Below are positions 54,092 to 64,000 of a stretch of DNA of 64,000 nucleotides, one piece after another (positions within the stretch are counted from its first letter, which is position 1; each line of letters starts with the position of its first letter). Source of the DNA: Neocallimastix lanati (nom. inval.). Taxonomy: Eukaryota > Neocallimastigomycota > Neocallimastigomycetes > Neocallimastigales > Neocallimastigaceae. A program made the translations under genes and the position numbers. The stretch covers positions 1,457,501-1,521,500 of the forward strand of contig JACVTC010000021.1 of NCBI GenBank assembly GCA_016946835.1, written 5' to 3'. The notes below the pieces were generated by a model, which made no database searches, was not told where the DNA came from, and saw nothing but the letters and a program-made list of their open reading frames with translations.

Positions 54092-54352
54092 ATGAATAAC
54101 ATAATAGCATTTTCACTTTTTCTCATTTTTCTTTTACATATAGCTTATTGTTTCATTTCTATTTCTACATCTGACCAAAATAATGAAGTATCCTTTTTTT
54201 TTTTTATTTGTATATATGTCTACTTCATATTTAACTTAAAAAATTCAATTTTTTATAATATTTATTATATTACATTTGTCTCGTCACATATATATTATAT
54301 AAAAATTTTTTTTTTTTTTTAGTATCATTTAAATAGTTATCATATATTATAA
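54092..54352 (+). CDS. Possible short secreted peptide, two exons
   Basis: ATG at 54092 begins a convincing signal-peptide-like run (MNNIIAFSLFLIFLLHIAYC) followed by a polar stretch (STSDQNNE). A possible donor (gtatcc) lies at 54188 and an acceptor after a poly-T tract at 54321-54322, giving a 41-residue product. Such runs can arise by chance in A/T-rich DNA, and no homology is recognised. It could also be the first exon of a gene cut off by the LINE remains to the right. Confidence 0.2.
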
Positions 54353-54533
54353 AATATCATAAAATATCATCTGAAAATAAACCTCCACAGCTTATTTTTT
54401 TTTTTTTAATTTTTTTTTTTCTTATATTTTTTATTTATATTTTTATCTCCAATACTGACACCAAATTTATTAAATACATTTATCTAAGATATTGTTAATA
54501 AAATAAATGAAATGATATGAAATGAAATAAGAG

Positions 54534-54580
<47 letters not shown>

Positions 54581-54586
<6 letters not shown>

Positions 54587-54701
54587 CCTTGGCGAACTCC
54601 ACAATTCATATTAAATTCATCTTAAAGGATATCAAGAAAAACGAGTTATATACTTTAGAAAATAAATAAAATAAATAGATTAGAGAGGAAATTAAAACTT
54701 T

Positions 54702-54732
<31 letters not shown>

Positions 54733-54753
54733 TTCATTCATTCATTCATTCAT

Positions 54754-54816
<63 letters not shown>

Positions 54817-55296
54817 TTCATGAAATACGAATATACCGAGATGAAACAATTTAATTAAAATATTGTAAATAGGTACTGACTGAACCATAAATCCCTTTTT
54901 TTTTTCTTTTTAAGATCCAAAGAAGGCTACCTTTGTAAACTCATTATAAAATTTCCTTCTTTGACAGATTTCTCTGATAGAAATATAATAAATAAAGATT
55001 AATACCATTCTTCATGATTACGAAAACCAAATTGTTCAGGTCTAACAAATTCATTCTTAAATGCATATTTTGAGATTCTATCAGTTATTATTATCCTTTG
55101 AAATAACTTTTTCAGCCTACATTAAATTAATAAATTTTCTGGGGATAGTTATTGCAATTAGAAAGGTCATTCTTTTTTTTTTTTTTTTGGAATAGAAACT
55201 ATGGAAGCAGTATTCCATTTCATAGGAATGGAGCCTTCCAAATATTATTAAATAAAAATTTCAAGACATTTTGTAGCACAGGATGCAATTTGAGAG

Positions 55297-55338
<42 letters not shown>

Positions 55339-55400
55339 TATGTTAAAATCACCAGTTAAAATAGTGGGTGCATTATTTTTTTTTTTTTTTTTTTTTTATT
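54581..55400 (-). mobile_element. Degraded LINE (EN and RT motifs)
   Basis: On the minus strand, from high to low coordinate: an AP-endonuclease motif APTILTGDFNIP (about 55337-55376); the start of the reverse transcriptase with KWNTASIVSI (about 55190-55222); a PEQFGFRNHE-type segment (about 55020-55050); and NMNCGVRQGCP (54582-54614). The order and motifs are those of non-LTR retrotransposons with an APE-type endonuclease. Much of the EN-RT interval is deleted, several frame changes and stops are present, and poly-A/T tracts have expanded at 54540-54580, 55175-55188 and 55303-55336. It is a dead, 5'- and 3'-truncated copy. Confidence 0.85.
54695..54820. repeat. (TTTA)n with TTCA variants
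   Basis: Tetranucleotide tract with a central block of attc units, inserted within the LINE remains. Confidence 0.85.
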
Positions 55401-55835
55401 ATGAGAATTAATTCAATTTTCAAATTCAAAAAAAAAACACACACATACACATACACATTCCTTAAACATTTCTGAGTGAAAATATTTATATTATCAACGG
55501 ATATTTTTTTTTTATTATTTTTATTTTTTTAATACAAGGGAGATTTTGTGCTGGAAAAAAAAATTGATAACAACAAGTTGTTAATTCAGTATAGTTTAAA
55601 ATCACCTTAGAATTCTTTGAAAATATGTTTGTATTCTTGATTGTAAGTAACAGTAAAAAGATAAGATTATATATATTAGAAAGAGTTAAATGAACCAAGC
55701 ATTAGCAGAACATAATGAATGGAACAAAGAAAAATAATTATAATTTTTTTTTATTTATTTATTTATTTATTTAATAAAATAGTCAATTATATTACTAAGA
55801 AAATAAAGTATTAATAACCATATAACTAAAAAAGA

Positions 55836-55919
<84 letters not shown>

Positions 55920-56121
55920 AGTATATATATGTATATGATTTAGGTACATGTATATTATGTCTTTTACAACCCTTGAAAACTCCTGTATGGATGTGGGAAC
56001 AAAATAGAAATGGACTTCATCACTGATTTTCCAAGATCTCAGAATAGCAACAACTCTATTATAATTTTTATTTATTGTCAATATTTTTAAATATATATAT
56101 ATATATATATACTTTTTTATA

Positions 56122-56167
<46 letters not shown>

Positions 56168-56600
56168 ACAAAAACTAAAAATTAAAATAAAATATAAAAT
56201 ACATTTTAAAAGTATATCAAATATATAGATTACAAATAAATATATATTTAAAAGTATATCTAAATATATAGATTGCAGATAAATATATATTTAAAAAAAA
56301 AAAAAAATTCTAATATTTAGATTACAGATAAAATATTTAAAATATATTTTATTTTTATTTTTTTTTTTTTTATATATATATATATATATTTTTTTTATTT
56401 TTTTTTTTTTTTTTTTTTTTTTTTTCATTTGATCATCCTGTTATACATATATATATTTATTCAAAAATAAGAAATTTAATTGATTCTATTACATGATTTA
56501 TTCTGTTCTATTTATTAGTTATAAAGAAAAGAAAAAAAAAATTTAAAAAAAAATTTTTTTTTTTATTTATTAATTTATTTTTTATTTTATTATCAATAAA
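55401..56600. other. Spacer between LINE remains and CDC123
   Basis: Mostly poly-A, poly-T and (AT)n. Two minus-strand pieces look coding: one near 55560-55690 (SKVILNYTELTTCCYQFFFP) and one at about 55960-56060 (RVVAILRSWKISDEVHFYFV). They may belong to the 5' part of the LINE or to another decayed gene; neither is recognised. Confidence 0.4.
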
Positions 56601-56603
56601 CTT

Positions 56604-59379
<2,776 letters not shown>

Positions 59380-60297
59380 TTTTATTTATATAAATATATA
59401 AATTAATAATGATAAAAAACAAAATATTTTTTATATTATAAATATATGTAAATAAATAAATAAATAAATAATTGTTTAAGAATTATAAATTAACAAATTT
59501 CAACAAATTTCAAAATTTCAGAATTGAAAAATTAATAATTTTGAATTTCAAATAATATAGAAAAAAAAATTTTTTTTTTTTTTTTAATCGAATAACAAAT
59601 AAAAAGTTTAATACAAAAAAAAAATAGCGAGTAATATTTAATTAATATATTAAATAATATGCTTTTTTAAAAAAAAAAAAAAAAAAATTATTAATAAATG
59701 GTGATACAAAAATATTTAATAAATAAAACATTAAAAAAATTTAAATATTTAATTAATAAAACATTAAAAAAATTTTAAATAATTAATAAATAAAATATTT
59801 AAAATATTATTTATTTATTTACTTATTTATTATAAATATTATTAATTATTTATTTTATATATATATTTATTTATTTATTAATTATTTTTAAAGTTTTTTT
59901 TTTTTTTTTTAAAAAAAATATTAAAAAATATTACAATTTATTTTATGGTTATTACGAAAGACTTTTTTTTATTTTATTTTTAATATGTGAATATAAATTT
60001 TTTAAAAAAAAAATTAAATAAATAATTATCATTTTGAAATTTTAATGAAATTTTTATATATTGTATTATTTATTGTTATTATTTGAAATCTATAATAAAA
60101 AGGAATGGAATTACATCGATGATTTTTCTAAAGATGACGAAATATAAGATTTGTATGGTAAAAGAGACCACAAAAAGACATATTGTAATAATATCTAAAC
60201 TCTAGAAAGGTTAAGTAAAAATTGTCCATTTTGAAAATATTAAATAAATTAAATTATTCATTTATTATCCATTAAAATTTGTTATTATAACTATTAT

Positions 60298-60344
<47 letters not shown>

Positions 60345-60520
60345 TTATAGCTTCATGAATATACACATAAAAAATCTATATTAATATAATAATTCTTTAA
60401 TTAATAGATATTAATGAAATAATAAATAAATATGAAATAAGAAAAAGAAAAAAATTTTTTCTTTACTTTGTTGAATGTTAATGAATTAGATAACAATGAA
60501 AAAAAAAAAAAATTACTCGA
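59380..60520. other. Upstream region of CDC123 and spacer
   Basis: A/T-rich with poly-A/T runs (59571-59585, 59671-59687, 60303-60339). A more complex patch at about 60095-60235 (containing aaagatgacgaaatataag) has no open frame and is unassigned. The promoter of CDC123 must lie just right of 59379. Confidence 0.4.
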
Positions 60521-60529
60521 AATCCACTT

Positions 60530-60690
60530 TGATGTATTTCTTATTCACATTTAATTAGGTCGTAACTACGCTAAAATACATATTCAATGACTACAAACTC
60601 ATGTCAGCTACATTCCTCAGCTCTAAGGCTACATTCTTTAATGCTACAGCTAGGTTATACTACAGCTAGGTTATTAGATATATATATAGT
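60530..60690. other. Unexplained complex island with short direct repeats
   Basis: About 160 bp of higher-complexity DNA in an A/T desert. It includes ctacagctaggttat twice in tandem (about 60647-60676), related gctac/ctcagct units nearby, and no open frame. It could be a solo LTR, a SINE or an RNA gene; nothing decides between these. Confidence 0.35.
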
Positions 60691-60699
60691 TGTTGTTGT

Positions 60700-61340
60700 T
60701 TTAATTATTTTATTTATAAATATTATATATGTTTGAAAAGTTAAAACATATAGATTGAACGTAAAATGCTAGAGTTTCGATACTTGTAAATGTCTTAATA
60801 GATTTATTAGAAACATAAGCGTACATGTTATAGATTTTATATTAAATATTGTATATAAATATATATATGTTAAATATCAAAAATAGATTAAAAAAAAAAC
60901 AAAATAGAATATATTTGATATAGCTTAACCTTTCTCAATAATCATCACCTGTCTTTAATATTATTATTAATTTATTAACTTTTTTTTTAATTTTATGAAA
61001 TAGTACTCTACATATAATACATGAATTTTTATTAAATTTGTTTTACAATTATAATTATATATTAGAAATAAATATAAAAGAAAATAGCGAATATATATAT
61101 TTGTCTACAATTAAAACACTAATACTAATAATATTAATTATAAATAATAATAATAATAAATAATAATAATAAATAATAATAATAATAATAATAATAATAG
61201 TAATAAATAATAATAGATAATAAATAATAATGATGAGGAATAATAAATAATTAATAATAAAGTTTATACTAATAAAATAGAATCCTATAGGTGTAATATT
61301 TAATATCTACTTTATTTTTTTTTTTTTTTTTTATTATTAT
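60700..61340. other. AT-rich spacer with AAT/AATA repeats
   Basis: Contains interrupted AAT and AATA tracts (about 61140-61260). No gene is supported. Confidence 0.4.
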
Positions 61341-61342
61341 TA

Positions 61343-61988
61343 TCATGAACATGTAAAAATAGTTTTTTGGGGGGAAAATTCCCATTTTTTGCTGTTTATT
61401 TTTAAACGTTCATATTCTTTTTCAAATCCCCAATGAGTAACTTTTAAAATAATCTTTTCTATAGGATTTTAATTTTATTTTTTTTATCAATAGTTATTGT
61501 TACTCCTTTTTTTCTTTGTAAAAAAAAAAAAAAAAATGTATATATTTAATAAATAATTATAGATAATCTTAACTTTTTTTTTTCTTTTTTCTTTTTATTT
61601 TTTTTATTAGTGGTAATTAACTATATATATATATATATATGCATATTATTAAATTCTTACTATATCTTATTGGTTGGTTTCATCCTTTGATAGTAGAATT
61701 TTTTTTATCTTTCTTTTTTTTTTTATGTTCCTGTTAATATAGATTAAAATAGTGATAATAAAATTCAAGTTATTATTTTTAATTATGATTAGCAGTTATC
61801 ATTAAATATTCTATTTATGAAAGTAATATGAAACCGTTGGAAACATTAATCAATATATATATATGCATATTGTATTATAATATAAATTTTGGTAAATATA
61901 TATTCCATTATATTAAAAAATTTATTAATATATCATAAACTAAAAAAAAAAATAAAGATTAATATTTTTTTTATATATATTTATTATG

Positions 61989-62030
<42 letters not shown>

Positions 62031-62330
62031 TTGATAGTAAGCATTATTTGTATCTGGAGATCCAGCTTTTAATTGATCTTTATTTTATTATTACTTTTAT
62101 TTATATTTATTTTATTATATTTTTAAAGGTTGATCTAACTTTCAAATTTTTTGTTTTAATAACAATGATAAATGGCATAAAAATTATATAAATATTTATA
62201 TTTAATAATACATATGTTTATTTTCCTATATTATATCAGAATTATTATATTATTACTTTAACTATATTCTTTTCATTTAGAATTAGTTTTATTGTTTCAT
62301 CAAGAATTTCATTTTTGTTTTTTAAAAAAG
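61343..62330 (-). CDS. Fragmentary exons of unrecognised minus-strand gene(s)
   Basis: Last exon 61458-61343 follows an acceptor (ctatag) and encodes 37 residues of convincing coding composition (KVTHWGFEKEYERLKINSKK, ending FTCS and a stop). Further right, an exon-like piece at 62330-62257 ends in a GTAATA donor (NEILDETIKLILNEKNIVK). A piece at about 61980-62077 reads DQLKAGSPDTNNAYY plus an Asn run. Another, at about 62120-62185, reads PFIIVIKTKNLK. The frames and splice sites between these do not fit one clean model; two genes or a decayed gene are possible. No family is recognised. Confidence 0.45.
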
Positions 62331-62741
62331 CTCAGTACATACTATCAAACTATTCACCCAATGGTAACAATTATATGAAATTTTATTGATATTTAAATAT
62401 ATATATATTTATATAAATTTATATTATTTATATTATTTACATAATTTATATGATTTATATTATTTAAATAATTTATATTAGTATTATATATTATTTTTTG
62501 TTGAAAAAAAAAAAAAGAAAACTTTATAATGAAATGATATTATAATTTAATATAATCAAACGGTTTTTCCAATTCAATTTTAAGTTGACGTTTTATCATT
62601 TCGACTTTTCCTTATCAATTTAATTTCTTATCATTTAAAAAAAAAATTTATTTTTAATTTAAAATTCTAATCAACATTTTTTTTTTCTATTTAATATAAT
62701 TATTTTGATTTTAATTAAACTTTATTTTAATCTATCTATAT
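62331..62741. other. AT-rich spacer
   Basis: May contain more small exons of the gene above (for example around 62340-62370), but none is supported. Confidence 0.3.
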
Positions 62742-62743
62742 AT

Positions 62744-62806
<63 letters not shown>

Positions 62807-62923
62807 TTTGTTTGTTTGTTTATTTATTTATTTATTTATTTATTTGTTTGTTTGTTTATTTATTTATTTATTTATTTATTTATCTATCTATTTATTTATT
62901 TATTTATTTGTTTGTTTGTTTGT

Positions 62924-62990
<67 letters not shown>

Positions 62991-62993
62991 TTT
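62742..62993. repeat. (TTTA)n/(TTTG)n compound microsatellite
   Basis: About 250 bp of TTTA units with three blocks of TTTG (near 62809-62820, 62845-62856 and 62909-62924). The block structure looks like internal duplication of a TTTA-TTTG cassette. Overlapping Phe/Ile/Leu frames are artefacts. Confidence 0.95.
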
Positions 62994-64000
62994 GAATAAT
63001 TTTTCCATAATTTTTTTTTTAATATCAATGTATGTTGTTCATTTTTTTTTTATGATTTGAAGTTTTTAGTCATCATCAAAAAATTAATTAGTAGTTAACA
63101 ATGCTATATCCAAATTATAAATAATATAATCTTTTTTTATGTGTTATTTTCATTTTGAGTATGATTTTTTATATATCTATATTTAATAATAGTATTTTCA
63201 TAGATATTCCATATAAATAAAATCTTTACAATATTTAATTATTTTATTTTTAATACAAGAAATATAAACCTCACCATTTAAATATAATTTTTTTTGAATA
63301 TAAATATTTTTTTTTAAATTAAATTTCCATATCAATTCTTTGTAAAAAAGAATTTATTATTATTATTAATGATTATTTTATTATTATTATTATTATTAAT
63401 GATTATTTTATTATTATTATTATTAATGATTATTTTATTATTATTATTTTGTTTTATGTATTTATAGTAAAAAAAAAATAAAAATAAAAAGATAAAATAG
63501 TAAAGAATGTTTTTAATTAATCAAATATTTTTAATTTTGTAATTATCATAAATAATTACTTAAATTTTAGGTTAATATTTTAAAAAAATTTTTTATAATC
63601 CAAATATCGAAAAGAACTTCTAATTCTCATTATTAATGATTATTTAATTATTACATTAATTATTGTAAAAATAAATAAATAAATAAATAAAATAGCATAA
63701 AAATGTTTATAATAATCCTATTAGTTTAATAATTTTATTTTAATCATAAATACTTTTAAAATATGATTCAACTTTTCCTTTTATATATATTATATATAAT
63801 TATTTAAATTTTATGTAATTAATATATTCAGAATTTTTTTTTTAAATTTCCATCCATATATGGTAAAGAACTTTTTTTTTATTATATATTTTATAAATAA
63901 AAATAAAATAAAATAATATGGAATATTTATAATAAATTTATTAATTTAATTACTTTATTATAATCATAAATACTTTTTTTAAAAAAAAAATGGATTAGAG
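62994..64000. other. AT-rich end of window
   Basis: No gene is supported. Contains the minisatellite at 63355-63450 and scattered poly-A/T and AAAT tracts. Confidence 0.4.
63355..63450. repeat. Minisatellite with about 30-bp units
   Basis: Three units of a variable ATT run followed by aatgattatttta, each about 27-33 bp. Confidence 0.85.

Noticed and set aside
62742-62993. Regular repeat considered as a CRISPR-like array
   Set aside because: Tetranucleotide units without unique spacers; a eukaryotic context makes CRISPR implausible.
62705-63060. Three overlapping Phe/Leu/Ile-rich frames
   Set aside because: They are readings of the TTTA/TTTG microsatellite and look membrane-like only by composition.

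Overview
The window looks like nuclear DNA of an anaerobic gut fungus (Neocallimastigomycota). This is inferred from extreme AT richness with long A/T homopolymers, trinucleotide AAT/ATT tracts inside and outside genes, Asn-rich ankyrin-type sequence, intron-bearing genes, secreted cysteine-rich proteins with paired six-Cys modules, and many Copia/Gypsy fossils. A dictyostelid or another AT-rich protist is the main alternative and fits less well.

Layout. 1-1029: the end of an LTR-element fossil with its LTR, then an (AAT)n tract. 1748-19024 (+): one uninterrupted 5758-residue frame for a midasin-related giant protein. It has six AAA+ modules, a long helical linker, a beta-rich insert, an acidic hinge, a midasin-type VWA domain, a second VWA, a region resembling a class I amidotransferase fold, and a third VWA of the alpha-kinase (vwkA) type. 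19740-19935: a higher-GC island that folds into hairpins, a candidate structured RNA. 20.1-23.3 kb: an ankyrin pseudogene, small MITEs, satellites and a second, unrecognised pseudogene.

23.6-53.4 kb is a repeat-driven cluster. Three copies (G1, G2, G3, all minus strand) of a secreted two-module Cys-rich protein with a GH73/lysozyme-like domain alternate with three broken Gypsy relics (F1, F2, F3) in the order G1-F1-G2-F2-G3-F3. G2 and G3 are intact and differ by one residue; G1 is a pseudogene. A Copia element with LTRs and a 5-bp target duplication sits in F1, a 604-bp MITE with a 9-bp duplication sits in F2, and a 103-bp SINE-like insert sits in F3. For each insertion, another copy in the same cluster preserves the empty site, so the order of events can partly be read.

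54.6-55.4 kb holds a degraded LINE (endonuclease and reverse-transcriptase motifs, minus strand). 56604-59379 (minus) is CDC123, the eIF2 assembly chaperone, in five exons (455 residues) with an expanded ATT tract in intron 3. 59.4-64 kb is mostly low-complexity DNA with fragmentary exons of at least one unrecognised minus-strand gene near 61.3-62.4 kb.

No tRNA, rRNA or CRISPR array was found. The strongest candidate for something undescribed is the domain architecture of the giant AAA+/VWA protein. The best-supported smaller discovery is a MITE family with 9-bp target duplications and repeated CATTTCG-type end motifs.
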